Below are positions 34,918 to 43,446 of a stretch of 64,000 nt of DNA, piece by piece. Position 1 is the first letter of the stretch. Each line of letters starts with the position of its first letter. Position numbers and translations under genes: made by a program. The DNA is taken from the NCBI GenBank assembly GCA_944333055.1, contig CALVKT010000052.1, positions 50,756 to 114,755 of the forward strand, written 5' to 3'. Origin of the DNA: an uncultured Clostridia bacterium. Its GTDB lineage: Bacteria > Bacillota > Clostridia > Christensenellales > Aristaeellaceae. The notes beneath the pieces were generated by a model. It made no database searches and had not been told where the DNA came from. It was given only the letters and a program-made list of their open reading frames with translations.

Positions 34918-35385
34918 TCATGCGATGTTGATGATTTCTAATTCCTTTTTCCGGGCATAATCTACTGTGTACGCTGTGCCTCCTGTGGACGCGGTCAAAT
35001 AGCAGATGCAGATGCTGCTGTTGTCTACAAGGTGCCGGTTCCTCTTGTGCATACAGCCCCTCGTGTATTCCGCGGAAGTGAAGACCACCTTATCAGCCTG
35101 CGCTTTCATCACTTCGTAGACCGCCTGATCGTGCGCATTCCAGCAATTCGCCTGCGAGATACAGGGAAGCGCCAAGATCAATCGGATGTGCGGATATTGC
35201 GTTTTCAAAGCAATCACTGCCTGCGCAGCCATGGTGTCAAACCCCAATGCACCACCGGCTCCAAAGAATCTGTACCCTCTGTGAATCAGGCTGATGATCG
35301 CTTCCATCAAGCGCCGATTGATGGAAGCGTAGTGCGCAGCAGGGATATTCCTGTGTCCGGTGAAGCATGCGGTTTTGTTTCTCAT
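34918..35385 (-). CDS. SLOG-family (DUF1273/YpsA-like) protein
   Basis: A 155-residue Rossmann-like protein. Two ATG codons follow GGAGGAC; I take the second (35385) for spacing. The N-terminus has KTACFTGHRNIP, the nucleotide-binding start of DUF1273/SLOG. YRFFGAGGALGFDTMAAQAV near residues 38-57 and a late STGGTAYTVDYA follow. SLOG proteins bind nucleotides or ligands and occur in conflict systems and with phage-like genes. It is divergent from an XRE regulator over about 125 bases. Confidence 0.82.
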   Translation of the reverse strand: MRNKTACFTGHRNIPAAHYASINRRLMEAIISLIHRGYRFFGAGGALGFDTMAAQAVIALKTQYPHIRLILALPCISQANCWNAHDQAVYEVMKAQADKVVFTSAEYTRGCMHKRNRHLVDNSSICICYLTASTGGTAYTVDYARKKELEIINIA

Positions 35386-35431
35386 CATGTCCTCCGACAG
35401 AATTTCGTTCACCGTTCATTATATGTTGTTA

Positions 35432-35449
35432 TGTTGATATTAGTCAACA
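35432..35449. promoter_or_regulatory. Palindromic operator between the SLOG and XRE genes
   Basis: TGTTGATATTAGTCAACA has perfect 6-bp arms (TGTTGA/TCAACA). A plus-strand TATAAT (35481-35486) lies downstream, before the XRE gene. The intergenic DNA is much more AT-rich than the flanks. It is likely the XRE protein's own site. Confidence 0.55.
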
Positions 35450-35512
35450 ATACGCGCTTAATTATATCGTCTATTGTGGATATAATTTAACAAGTGAAAG
35501 GGAGGTGAGATG

Positions 35513-35851
35513 ATGACAGACTCTGAACTGTGCTTGAAGGAAATTGGTGGGCGGATCATGGAGCGCCGGAAGAAGCTCGGCTTGACGCAAGAGGCACTTG
35601 CCGAAAAAGGCGATGTGACCGCACAGTGCATTTCCTACGCCGAAGCCGGCAAACGGGCCATGCGGCCTGAGAACCTCATGAAGATTGCCGCTGCGCTGGA
35701 AGTAAGCGCGGACTACCTGTTGACCGGCGACGTCATTGATAAAGACCTCCTGATTCTGGCAGATAAGATGCGGAAGCTGACACCATCTCAAATCCGAATC
35801 ATTGAGGCCATCATTGATGAATGCAATGCCCTTTTAGGCGCTCAGGCGTAA
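35513..35851 (+). CDS. XRE family transcriptional regulator
   Basis: A 112-residue regulator behind GGGAGGTGAG; ATG 35510, one codon earlier, is equally possible. The HTH (residues about 9-70) reads GGRIMERRKKLGLTQEALAE, then TAQCISYAEAGKRAMRPENL and ALEVSADYLLTG. A short helical tail may dimerise. It probably represses itself and the divergent SLOG gene through the palindrome at 35432-35449. Confidence 0.88.
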   Translation: MTDSELCLKEIGGRIMERRKKLGLTQEALAEKGDVTAQCISYAEAGKRAMRPENLMKIAAALEVSADYLLTGDVIDKDLLILADKMRKLTPSQIRIIEAIIDECNALLGAQA

Positions 35852-35860
35852 AAGGGCAAA

Positions 35861-35900
35861 AAAACACATCCTGCGGCACGGACGCTGCAGGATGTGTTTT
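35861..35900 (+). terminator. Terminator of the XRE gene
   Basis: A 14-bp stem AAAACACATCCTGC / GCAGGATGTGTTTT begins 9 bases after the stop. Confidence 0.85.
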
Positions 35901-36001
35901 AAGATGGGAAAATTCCAAAAAGGAATCCGGCATTTCATGGCGCAGGACAACTTTGCGGAAGGCATGAAAGCGGCGGCGCTCTATGGAATCTTCATAGGCT
36001 G

Positions 36002-36649
36002 TCATGGACATTCGTCCGCGCCGAAGGGCTGCAAGCGGTCGATTCGTCCGGCCTGAATGTCTGAAACATGCTGTCTGATCCTTTCTTCGGGCCAGTCCCA
36101 CCATTTGATTTTCAGCAGGGCCGAAACGGTTTCCTCTGAGAAGCGCCTGCGGATCGGTCTGGCGGGGACGCCGCCGACAATGGTATAGGGCGGCACATCT
36201 TTTGTCACCACGGCGCGGGTGCCGATGATCGCACCATCGCCAATGGTCACGCCAGACAGAATCACCGCCTCATATCCGATCCACACATCGCTGCCGATGA
36301 TCATGTCTCCTTTGTTGTCCCATGCGCTCGTGATGTCTTGAACATCCAATCCCCACTCCTCAAAAAAGATCGGAAACGGATACGTGGACAGGGAAACTTG
36401 CGTATGATTGGCGCTGGTGAACAAAAACTTTGCCCCGCAGGCAATGGAGCAGTATTTCCCGATGATCAGTTTGTCGTGGTTGATGGGATAGTGGTACAGT
36501 ACATTGTTGCGCTCAAACTGCCGGGGATCATGGACGAAGTCGTTATACATGGTAAAATCCCCGACAAGGATGTTGGGATTCCTGACGACGTTCTTCAGAT
36601 AGACCGTTTCACGGTCGTTTGCGCGGGGGTAAATTCTCTCCGGATTCAT
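36002..36649 (-). CDS. Vat-like xenobiotic/streptogramin A O-acetyltransferase
   Basis: A 215-residue left-handed beta-helix acyltransferase behind GAGGAGGGC. It has the Vat/CatB family blocks [19 protein letters not shown] near residues 51-69, the catalytic-loop [14 protein letters not shown] (His about 81), and [25 protein letters not shown] in two stretches near 118-142. [11 protein letters not shown] follows near 187-197. Relatives acetylate streptogramin A or chloramphenicol. Resistance is suggested by family but untested; distant members have other substrates. It lies in an accessory patch next to tRNA-Leu. Confidence 0.85.
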   Translation of the reverse strand: MNPERIYPRANDRETVYLKNVVRNPNILVGDFTMYNDFVHDPRQFERNNVLYHYPINHDKLIIGKYCSIACGAKFLFTSANHTQVSLSTYPFPIFFEEWGLDVQDITSAWDNKGDMIIGSDVWIGYEAVILSGVTIGDGAIIGTRAVVTKDVPPYTIVGGVPARPIRRRFSEETVSALLKIKWWDWPEERIRQHVSDIQAGRIDRLQPFGADECP

Positions 36650-36664
36650 GGTCTTGCCCTCCTC

Positions 36665-37369
36665 TCAAAGCTGTGAAAACTCGCATTTTCCAATCTGTGA
36701 AAATTTGTTGTTTTCCACATAATAAACGACGCGTTCCTTCGCTGAATAAACGAAAGAAACTCTGGTGGCCCACATTCCCTCCTGCCGGACGGCCCGAAGA
36801 ACAGAGAACGCATCGGTGACAGTAAAATGCTTTCCATATCTGTTCAGAAGCCGGTCGGCCCTTTCGTATCGGTCATCCCCCGGCACAATGAATGGTCTTG
36901 TGCTTTCCGGCGCAAGGACGGAGTCATTGGTGATCAGCGAGTAACGCCCGTCATCTTCCCGCCATCCAATGCCCGGTTCGATGATCAGGGTGCGGCCGTG
37001 CCGGTCGGACAGCATGGCCTGCATGGTGGCATCCGGGGCATAGACGATCTTTTTCTTCTGCGCGATTTGCAGCGCATCGTCAAAGCTGATCTTTGCCTGA
37101 ATGAACTGTTCCGTCAGGTCTGCGATCGTCATGCAGTCCATGGAGTCCCGATAGACTCCGGCCGGGTTTCCGTGGACATACAACAAAGTTCCGACATTTC
37201 CGTTGCGGTTCACGCCATGATAGGAGTGCCGTACCCCGTCGGGCCGCAGGATGCCGATATAGAAGCGGTCCTTCTCTTTCATGATTTTGTGATCCCATAC
37301 GGCAAGGTCAATCTCGAAATTGAAGCCGGTGATGGTATCGTCGCCTCGGTAGACAAATCGAGTACACAT
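36665..37369 (-). CDS. Choloylglycine hydrolase/linear amide C-N hydrolase-like Ntn enzyme
   Basis: A 234-residue protein. I start at ATG 37369, which makes Cys the second residue: MCTRFVYRGDD...GFNFEID. An exposed Cys2 after Met removal is the nucleophile of bile-salt hydrolases and penicillin V acylases. A later NGNVGTLLYVHGNP and ITNDSVLAPES fit the same fold. The protein is about 90 residues shorter than typical bile-salt hydrolases (about 320). It could cleave an amide other than conjugated bile salts. It ends 15 bases before the Vat-like gene starts, so the two are likely one operon. Confidence 0.75.
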   Translation of the reverse strand: MCTRFVYRGDDTITGFNFEIDLAVWDHKIMKEKDRFYIGILRPDGVRHSYHGVNRNGNVGTLLYVHGNPAGVYRDSMDCMTIADLTEQFIQAKISFDDALQIAQKKKIVYAPDATMQAMLSDRHGRTLIIEPGIGWREDDGRYSLITNDSVLAPESTRPFIVPGDDRYERADRLLNRYGKHFTVTDAFSVLRAVRQEGMWATRVSFVYSAKERVVYYVENNKFSQIGKCEFSQL

Positions 37370-37465
37370 GGTCTTTCCCTCTCTTGCGATGTATTTGTTT
37401 CTATCGTACTGCCGACGCAGCATCTTTTCCATCCACCGAACGATACCGAAGCGATCTGTATATAC

Positions 37466-37498
37466 AAAAGCAGGGGCTGCATTTCTGCAACCCCTGCC
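37466..37498 (-). terminator. Terminator of the CD3324-like gene
   Basis: Stem GCAGGGG-TGCA / TGCA-CCCCTGC lies 4 bases after the stop at 37502, followed by TTTTG on the minus strand. Confidence 0.8.
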
Positions 37499-37501
37499 GG
37501 T

Positions 37502-37765
37502 TCATTTCTGATAAATGATTTTCCGAATGGCCGATACGGACAGAAAATACTTTTCCGCCAACGCCTCCATAGAACTTCCGTTCCGAAACGCCTCTACGAT
37601 TTGGCGGTTTCGCTGCTGTAATTCCTGCCGGTAGCCGGATGCTTCTCCCCATCGCTTTTGCTGCGCCTGATCGGCGGGGACATACAGATAGCCCCCCTGG
37701 ATGTAGCTTTGCAGCTCCTTGACCAGCGCATCGGGAAGAAGGGCCTTCGCGTTGATGTATTTCAT
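37502..37765 (-). CDS. CD3324-like small HTH protein
   Basis: An 87-residue protein with start ATG 37765 behind AAGGAGGAAG. It matches the Firmicute family named for C. difficile CD3324: MKYINAKALLPDALVKEL, IQGGYLYVP, WGEASGYRQELQQRN and a C-terminal Mor-like helix-turn-helix LAEKYFLSVSAIRKIIY. It is probably a DNA-binding regulator. The target is unknown. Confidence 0.85.
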   Translation of the reverse strand: MKYINAKALLPDALVKELQSYIQGGYLYVPADQAQQKRWGEASGYRQELQQRNRQIVEAFRNGSSMEALAEKYFLSVSAIRKIIYQK

Positions 37766-38354
37766 GCGGGCTTCCTCCTTGAGATGATCGTCAAGCAGCA
37801 AAGCCAGCATATCGATTATGCGACGATTCTTACTCCATGCAAACGTCGCAATCTACTGGCTTTGCATGGAGCCGCACTTCGTTGCGCTTTGTCATCGATA
37901 CCACTTCTTTCGTCTGTTGTGAACACCTATATCCTATCACGTAAACATAGCGTATTCAATGTTTTTTGAAAATAGCGGGCGGAAAACCACATCGGAAACG
38001 TATGATTAGCGAAGCAGAGGAAGAAGGGCTTGAAAATCTCCCAACAAGAAGACCTCCACCCCGTCAATCAGCCGGAAACGGAGATTTTGCGGGCGTGCGG
38101 CCACACGCCCTGTGCTTGCTCTCTTTCAGTCCACCCGGAATGGAAAGGCAGGGGGGGCAGAGTAGCATCCGGAAATGGTGCCCCCGCCTTTTTCGTTTGT
38201 ATGGTTATATGGCTTTCTTCTTCCGTGGTCCTCTCGGCCTGAAGGCAGCCCTGCGCTTTACCCCGTCACGGAAATAGGTGCTTTCGTAACGGTCAAAGAA
38301 AACAAATAGTCCGAACCCATCGCCAATCGGAAAAAGGTTCGGATTATATGGGTT
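37766..38354. other. Accessory intergenic stretch up to tRNA-Leu
   Basis: I see no credible gene. Short open frames on both strands (for example 37966-38277 plus, 38205-38340 minus) have no recognisable domains. A plus-strand hairpin with a seven-G run occurs at about 38147-38192: GGCAGGGGGGGCA / TGCCCCCGCC, then TTTTT. This suggests a transcript end inherited from lost genes. AT content is raised in the first 200 bases. The position just beyond the tRNA 3' end is a common integration site for mobile elements. Confidence 0.45.
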
Positions 38355-38438
38355 TGGTGCCGGTGGTGGGACTCGAACCCACACGGGTCTCCCCAACGGA
38401 TTTTGAATCCGTCACGTCTGCCATTCCATCACACCGGC
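38355..38438 (-). tRNA. tRNA-Leu(CAA)
   Basis: An 84-nt class II cloverleaf on the minus strand: acceptor GCCGGTG/CACCGGC, D-arm with GGAATGGCAGACG, and anticodon stem ACGGA/TCCGT around TTCAAAA (anticodon CAA). The long variable arm is TGGGGAGACCCG, the T-arm GTGGGTTCGAGTCCCAC, with discriminator A and encoded CCA. It reads UUG leucine codons. Confidence 0.95.
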
Positions 38439-38460
38439 CGATTCGGGTTTCAACCGTTTC

Positions 38461-38489
38461 AGTATATCGGAATCGCCTGTCAAAGTCAA
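38461..38489 (-). promoter_or_regulatory. Promoter of tRNA-Leu
   Basis: Minus-strand TTGACT and TATACT are spaced by 17 bases, ending 23 bases before the tRNA. Confidence 0.75.
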
Positions 38490-38526
38490 GAGCAAAACCG
38501 GCGCATGGCCGGATTTCGCGATCAAA

Positions 38527-38569
38527 ACGCGCGCCCTTGCGCCGGCATGTCCGGAGAAAGGGCGCGCGT
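38527..38569 (-). terminator. Terminator of the iron-type ABC operon
   Basis: A 12-bp stem ACGCGCGCCCTT / AAGGGCGCGCGT lies just after the ATPase stop at 38576, followed by TTTTG on the minus strand. Confidence 0.8.
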
Positions 38570-38575
38570 TGGCGC

Positions 38576-39655
38576 TCAGGTCAGAATCTTGCGGAAATCG
38601 GCATCGCCTTCCGCGCGCGGGAAGACGTGGAAATGGCGCACCTTGAGGTGCAGCGTCTTGCCCGCCGCCAGGCCCGTGCTGGCGTACGGGTCCGCGATGA
38701 CGCGCACTTCCTTGCCGCCGCCCAGATCGACGCGGCAGTCGTCCACGTCGCCCAGATAGAAGTGCGTGCGGACGGTGCCGTGCAGGTCGCCCTCGCCTTC
38801 TGCGGCGTATTGCACCTGCTCCGGACGGATGCCCACGATCACGGGGCCGGAGAGCGGCCCGGCGTAGGGCAGCGTCTGGCCGCAGCCGTCCAGCTCGATC
38901 CGGCCGTCCCCGGCCACGCCCTCCAGGAATTCGATCTTGCCCACGAAGTCCGCGACAAACGGGTTTGCCGGGTTCGTGTAGATCTCCCTGGGCGTGCCGA
39001 CCTGCTGGATGACGCCGCGGTTGATGATCACGATGCGGTCGCTCATGGCCATGGCCTCGGTCTGGTCGTGCGTGACGTAGACGACGGTGATGCCGTACTC
39101 GCGCTGAATCTCCTTGATCTCAAAGCGCATGCTCTCGCGCAGCTTGGCGTCCAGATTGGAGAGCGGCTCATCCAGCAGCAGCAGCGCCGGCTCGGCCACC
39201 AGCGCGCGCGCCAGCGCGACGCGCTGTTGCTGGCCGCCGGAGAGCTGGCTGGGAATGCGCTGGGCGTACTGCATCAGGTGCACCGCCTGCAGCACGCGCT
39301 CCACCTTCTTGCGGACGGTCGCCTTGTCCACCTTCTTGATGGTCAGCGGATAGGCCACGTTGTCGTAGACGGTCATGTGCGGCCAGACGGCGTAGGACTG
39401 GAACACCATGCCGATGTCGCGCTTTTCGGGCTGGACGAACACCTTGCCGCTGGACACGGCGCGCTCGTCAAAGAGCACGCTGCCCGCCGTCGGCTTTTCA
39501 AATCCGGCGATGATGCGCAGCATGGTGGTCTTGCCGCAGCCGGAGGGCCCCAGCAGCGTGACGAATTCCCCGTTTTCAAACGTCGCGTTGAAATCGTCCA
39601 GCACGACCGCCGTGCCGAAAGCCTTGGTGACATGTTGAATGGTTACGCTTGCCAT
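38576..39655 (-). CDS. ABC transporter ATP-binding protein, iron(III)/spermidine type
   Basis: A 359-residue ATPase with start ATG 39655. It has Walker A GPSGCGKTT (about residues 36-44), signature LSGGQQQR (about 138-145), Walker B LLLLDEPLSNLD and the H-loop VTHDQTEAM. The C-terminal TOBE domain (about 280-355) is typical of FbpC/PotA/UgpC-like importers. It is the last gene of a three-gene operon: binding protein, fused permease, ATPase. The substrate (ferric iron, phosphosugar or aminophosphonate) cannot be set by this subunit. Confidence 0.92.
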   Translation of the reverse strand: MASVTIQHVTKAFGTAVVLDDFNATFENGEFVTLLGPSGCGKTTMLRIIAGFEKPTAGSVLFDERAVSSGKVFVQPEKRDIGMVFQSYAVWPHMTVYDNVAYPLTIKKVDKATVRKKVERVLQAVHLMQYAQRIPSQLSGGQQQRVALARALVAEPALLLLDEPLSNLDAKLRESMRFEIKEIQREYGITVVYVTHDQTEAMAMSDRIVIINRGVIQQVGTPREIYTNPANPFVADFVGKIEFLEGVAGDGRIELDGCGQTLPYAGPLSGPVIVGIRPEQVQYAAEGEGDLHGTVRTHFYLGDVDDCRVDLGGGKEVRVIADPYASTGLAAGKTLHLKVRHFHVFPRAEGDADFRKILT

Positions 39656-39677
39656 TTTGTTCACTCCTTCAATGCGA

Positions 39678-42203
39678 TCAGATGGAGAACTCGCCCTTGG
39701 TGAGCTTGTTGAGCACAAAGTTGAGCGCGACGACGATGATCAGGATGCCGAAAGCCATCGCGCACGCCTGCGGCTGCGAGGTGTACGTCCAGTATTCGTA
39801 GAGCTGGAAGCCGATGGTCTTGGTGTTGTTGGAGTAGAGCAGCGTCGTCATGGACAACTCGTAGAACGAGGGAATGAAGATCAGGAACCAGCCGGCGGCG
39901 ATGGAGGGGAAGATCAGCGGGCCGGTGATCTTGAACATCGTGCGCAGCCAGGATGCGCCGGAAATCTGCGAGCACTCCTCCAGCGACACATGAATCTGGC
40001 TCATCGCCGAGACGACGGTGCGCATGCCCATCATCATGTACTTGATGAGGTAGGCCACGATCATGATGTAAGCGGTGTTGTAGATGTTGATGCCAAAGTC
40101 GCCCTTCATGGTCATGATCAGGCCCAACGCGATGACCACCGAGGGCGAGCCGCTGCCCAGCGTGATCATGAAGTCCGGCAGCTTGCGGCCGCGGATGGTC
40201 GTGCGCTGGAGCAGATAGCTCATCACACAGGCGATGACGGTGCCCACCGTCGCCGTGACCGCGCCGTAGATGAGGCTGTTTTTGAGGCAGTCGAGCGTCT
40301 CCTGGCGCGAGAAGATCAGCGTCCACTGGCCCAGCGTGAAATTGCCGGGATCGCGCAGGCTCTTGCCCACGTCCACCTTGAAAGAGGTGGTCAGGATGGT
40401 GGCAAACGGGATGAGGATGACGATCACGGCGAACAGGCTGACCAGCACCGTCATCGGCACGCGCCAGCCGCGCAGGTCGACGATGTTCGGGCGCGTGGAT
40501 TTGCCGCTGACGGTGATGTACTGGCGCTTGGCCATGACGAAATCGGAGACGTAGAGCACGAGGATGGCGATGATCATCAGGAAGACGGCCAGGCCGGTCG
40601 CATCATTGAGACCCTGCGTGCCCAGTCCGTAGTATTCGATGATGCGCGTGGTGACGGTGTACACCTTGCCCGGCGCGCCGATGATGGAGGGAATGCCGTA
40701 GCAGCTCGCCGCGCAGACGAACACCAGCAGCGCGCCGGCGATCAGCGAGGGCGTCATCATCGGCAGGGTGACGGTGAAGAGCGTCTTGATGGGCGACGCG
40801 CCGGAGATGCGGCTGGCCTCCTCGAGCGTCGGGTCCATCTTCTCCATCGCGCGGGAAATCGTGATGAACGCGTAGGGATAGTAGAACGTGGTGAGCACCC
40901 AGATGAGGCCGCCCAGCGAGTAGATGTTGATCGGGCCGGTCGCGTCCGCCGGCATCTGCAAGATCATGCGCAGGAATACGTTGATGTCGCCCACGTTGGG
41001 ATTGAGCAGGCGCAGCCACGCCATGGCGCCCACGTACGGCGGCACCATGTACGTCAGCACGAAGAGGCTGCGGAAGAACTTGCGGCCATAGAGATTGGTG
41101 CGGCCCACCAGCCAGGCCAGCGGGAACGCGATGAGCGTGCCGAGCACCATCGTCGCACCGGCGGCGATGAGCGTGTTCTTGAGCGCGCTCCAGTTCATGG
41201 GATACGTGTACAGGCGTGTGAACGTCTCCAGCGAGAAGGAGCCGTCCGGGAAGAACGCCTTGACCACCAGATACGCCAGCGGCAGCATCTGGAAGACGAG
41301 CATGAAGTCGATGATCAGCAGGATGACGACCCACTTGACGTCCAGATGCCAGCTGTGGGACGTGCCCAGCAGGAAGAAGAGCAGCAGGGCGTCGATCACC
41401 AGCAGCACGCCGATGAGCACGATCGTGCGGCTGTGGGCGACCACGAGCTGCGTGACAAAGCCCACGCTGCCCGACACGGCCTTCTTGTAGGCGTCCAGCC
41501 GCGCCTCGTCCTTGCGCACGGCCTTCTTGAGCCCGTTGGCCAGCTCGGAGGGCACGGACTCGTTCTCCGCGCTGCCACTGACGAGGAAGAGCTGGAGCAG
41601 CATGCGCTCGCGCTCCACGCCCTCCTTGTCCTCCACGGCAGCGGCCGCCGCCTCGGGCAGGGCCAGCGTCTCGTCGGTCAGCGCCAGCAGCACCGTCCTG
41701 CGGAACTGCGCGCGCTCCGTGTCGTCCATGGGTGAGAGCTGCTTTTTGATCCTGGAGAGCACCTTCGGCCCGTCCACGGCGAACGCCACGTCGAACAGGC
41801 GCATCGATGCGTGCGCGCGTTCCGCCTGCGGCAGCGACGCCACGAACGCGGAAAGATCCGCCTTCGCGGCCTCCTCATCGCCCATCAGCTCCGCCCAGTA
41901 GGCGAGCAGCATATCGTCGATCTTTTCGCTCGTGCGCGCGCGCTCCTCCTCGGTCAGGGACGCGAGCACCGGCTCAATCGCCTGCTCCTCATGCGTTTCA
42001 AGCGCGCGCTTCATGCGGTAAATGTAGGTATAGCTGTCCTCGGAATCGTAGCCGGAGGCGTCAAACGTCCGCATACCCATCACACCGGCTGCGATCATCA
42101 GCACGCCTACGGCCAGCAAAGCCGTCAGGACGGCCTTGACGAACACGGGCTCCAGATCCCGCGCTTCCCTCGGCTGTACCGGAAGCCGCGTTGTGTTCTT
42201 CAT
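39678..42203 (-). CDS. Fused double-domain ABC permease with an extracytoplasmic insertion
   Basis: An 841-residue permease. The C-terminal 560 residues contain two complete BPD_transp_1 domains, as in FbpB-like proteins. Their coupling loops are EEASRISGASPIKTLFTVTLP near residue 470 and EECSQISGASWLRTMFKITGP near 745. Unusually, the N-terminus has one helix (about 23-45), then a Glu/Ala-rich, mainly helical soluble region of about 210 residues (50-255), then a further helix before the first permease domain. Family members are normally 500-560 residues. The extra domain would lie outside the membrane and may dock the binding protein or sense something. Confidence 0.9.
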   Translation of the reverse strand: MKNTTRLPVQPREARDLEPVFVKAVLTALLAVGVLMIAAGVMGMRTFDASGYDSEDSYTYIYRMKRALETHEEQAIEPVLASLTEEERARTSEKIDDMLLAYWAELMGDEEAAKADLSAFVASLPQAERAHASMRLFDVAFAVDGPKVLSRIKKQLSPMDDTERAQFRRTVLLALTDETLALPEAAAAAVEDKEGVERERMLLQLFLVSGSAENESVPSELANGLKKAVRKDEARLDAYKKAVSGSVGFVTQLVVAHSRTIVLIGVLLVIDALLLFFLLGTSHSWHLDVKWVVILLIIDFMLVFQMLPLAYLVVKAFFPDGSFSLETFTRLYTYPMNWSALKNTLIAAGATMVLGTLIAFPLAWLVGRTNLYGRKFFRSLFVLTYMVPPYVGAMAWLRLLNPNVGDINVFLRMILQMPADATGPINIYSLGGLIWVLTTFYYPYAFITISRAMEKMDPTLEEASRISGASPIKTLFTVTLPMMTPSLIAGALLVFVCAASCYGIPSIIGAPGKVYTVTTRIIEYYGLGTQGLNDATGLAVFLMIIAILVLYVSDFVMAKRQYITVSGKSTRPNIVDLRGWRVPMTVLVSLFAVIVILIPFATILTTSFKVDVGKSLRDPGNFTLGQWTLIFSRQETLDCLKNSLIYGAVTATVGTVIACVMSYLLQRTTIRGRKLPDFMITLGSGSPSVVIALGLIMTMKGDFGINIYNTAYIMIVAYLIKYMMMGMRTVVSAMSQIHVSLEECSQISGASWLRTMFKITGPLIFPSIAAGWFLIFIPSFYELSMTTLLYSNNTKTIGFQLYEYWTYTSQPQACAMAFGILIIVVALNFVLNKLTKGEFSI

Positions 42204-42240
42204 CCTGCCAGCACTCCTTCATCGTTGCTCAAAGAAAAGC

Positions 42241-42272
42241 GGGACGCCGTGCGCTGCGGCGCGCGGCGCCCC
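42241..42272 (-). terminator. Intercistronic hairpin between binding protein and permease
   Basis: GGGACGCCGTGCGC / GCGCGCGGCGCCCC forms a strong stem, with no T-run. Such hairpins stabilise the binding-protein mRNA or lower permease expression. Confidence 0.55.
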
Positions 42273-42299
42273 GCCAACCGTCTGGTCACAGAGCTGCGC

Positions 42300-43325
42300 T
42301 TACGTCTCGGGGATGGTCACGCTCTCCTGGAACTTGGTGCGGATCTCCTCGCGCTGCGTGTAGCAGCGGACCCAATCGACGCCCATGTCGGTGGCGATCA
42401 GGCCGTCGGTGTCGATGGAGTCATAGGGCACGTCCTTCATGCCGGCGAACACGCTGTGCATGTAACCCTCCAGCACGTAGCGCTGGCCTTCCTCGCTGAG
42501 CAGCCAGTCGGTGATGGCCTGGCAGGCTTCGATATTCATGTTCGCGCTGCGGTCCTCCGCCACGGTCATGACGGTGGAGGGGATCATGATGTTGCCGTCG
42601 GTGGGATAGATGCAGGCGATCTTGCTGCCCTCTTCCTTGCGCACCTTGAGCACGGACTCCTCCAGGATCATGATGATCTTGCACTCGCCCGTCTGCAGCT
42701 TGGCCAGCGCCGTGGAGCCGGACTCGATCATCACGCCGTTGTTGCCCAGCGCCGTGAAGTATTCATAGCCGTACTTGTCGCTCAGCGCGGCAACGGCCGC
42801 CATGGTGGTGCCGCTGGTCAGCGGGTTGCCCATGGAGATCATGCCCTTGACGGACTCATCGTTGGCGAAGTCATAGAAGCTGGCGGGCAGCTCCTCCGCG
42901 GCGTACTTCTCCGGGTTGTAGGCGAGCACCATGTTGCACACGCGCACCGGATACCAGTAGCCCTCCTCGTCATAGGCGAAGCGGAGCTTCTCGCCGTCGG
43001 CCTCCATGGGCTCCAGCCAGCCGCCCTCCTTGAGCTCCAGCGAGTAGGCCGGTTCCGCCACGAGCATCATGTCGCAGCCGAGCGTACCGGTCTCCATCTC
43101 GCCGGCGAGCTTGGTTTGCAGCGAGCCCGTGCCGCCGTAGAAGAACTCCACGTCGAGATTCGGGAACTCCTTGGCCAGCGCCTCGTCCATCATGTCGATG
43201 ACGAACTGGTACATGGAGGTGTAGATCATGACCTTGCCCTCCACGTCCTCGTTCACAGCCAGCGCGCCGGTCGCAACGCTCAGCAGCATTGCGAGGCAAA
43301 GAACCAGTGTCAGCAGTTTCTTCAT
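42300..43325 (-). CDS. ABC substrate-binding protein, iron(III)-type family (COG1840-like)
   Basis: A 341-residue binding protein with start ATG 43325 behind AAGGAGGAG. The signal peptide MKKLLTLVLCLAMLLSVATG ends GALA-V, an AxA site with no lipobox. The mature part starts GKVMIYTSMYQF and has SGTTMAAVAAL near residue 178, features of the FbpA/AfuA group. The double Tyr that binds ferric iron in FbpA is not evident. The ligand may instead be a phosphosugar or aminophosphonate. First gene of the operon, with a good promoter at 43418-43446. Confidence 0.85.
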   Translation of the reverse strand: MKKLLTLVLCLAMLLSVATGALAVNEDVEGKVMIYTSMYQFVIDMMDEALAKEFPNLDVEFFYGGTGSLQTKLAGEMETGTLGCDMMLVAEPAYSLELKEGGWLEPMEADGEKLRFAYDEEGYWYPVRVCNMVLAYNPEKYAAEELPASFYDFANDESVKGMISMGNPLTSGTTMAAVAALSDKYGYEYFTALGNNGVMIESGSTALAKLQTGECKIIMILEESVLKVRKEEGSKIACIYPTDGNIMIPSTVMTVAEDRSANMNIEACQAITDWLLSEEGQRYVLEGYMHSVFAGMKDVPYDSIDTDGLIATDMGVDWVRCYTQREEIRTKFQESVTIPET

Positions 43326-43417
43326 GGGGACTCCTCCTTTTTTATATTTCATCGCCGGATCGACCTCCGGCGGCCGGTGCACAGGGGACTCAGGGCACAC
43401 GCCGCCTTTCTTTTGTC

Positions 43418-43446
43418 ATCATAACATAAATGAGAAAAACTGTAAA
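43418..43446 (-). promoter_or_regulatory. Promoter of the iron-type ABC operon
   Basis: Minus-strand TTTACA (43446-43441) and TATGAT (43423-43418) are spaced by 17 bases, in the most AT-rich DNA of this area. Confidence 0.7.

Noticed and set aside
37966..38277. Possible gene of 103 codons in the tRNA-Leu flank
   Set aside because: No ribosome site worth the name, no recognisable domain, and it runs through a terminator-like hairpin with a seven-G run; probably remnant DNA.
38205..38396. Minus-strand frame ending YESTYFRDGVKRRAAFRP
   Set aside because: It reads through the tRNA-Leu gene in its first part; the tail looks protein-like but too short to assign.
39639..41735. 698-codon plus-strand open frame opposite the fused permease
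   Set aside because: Antisense of a protein with two ABC permease domains; no domain, extreme His/Asp/Arg content.
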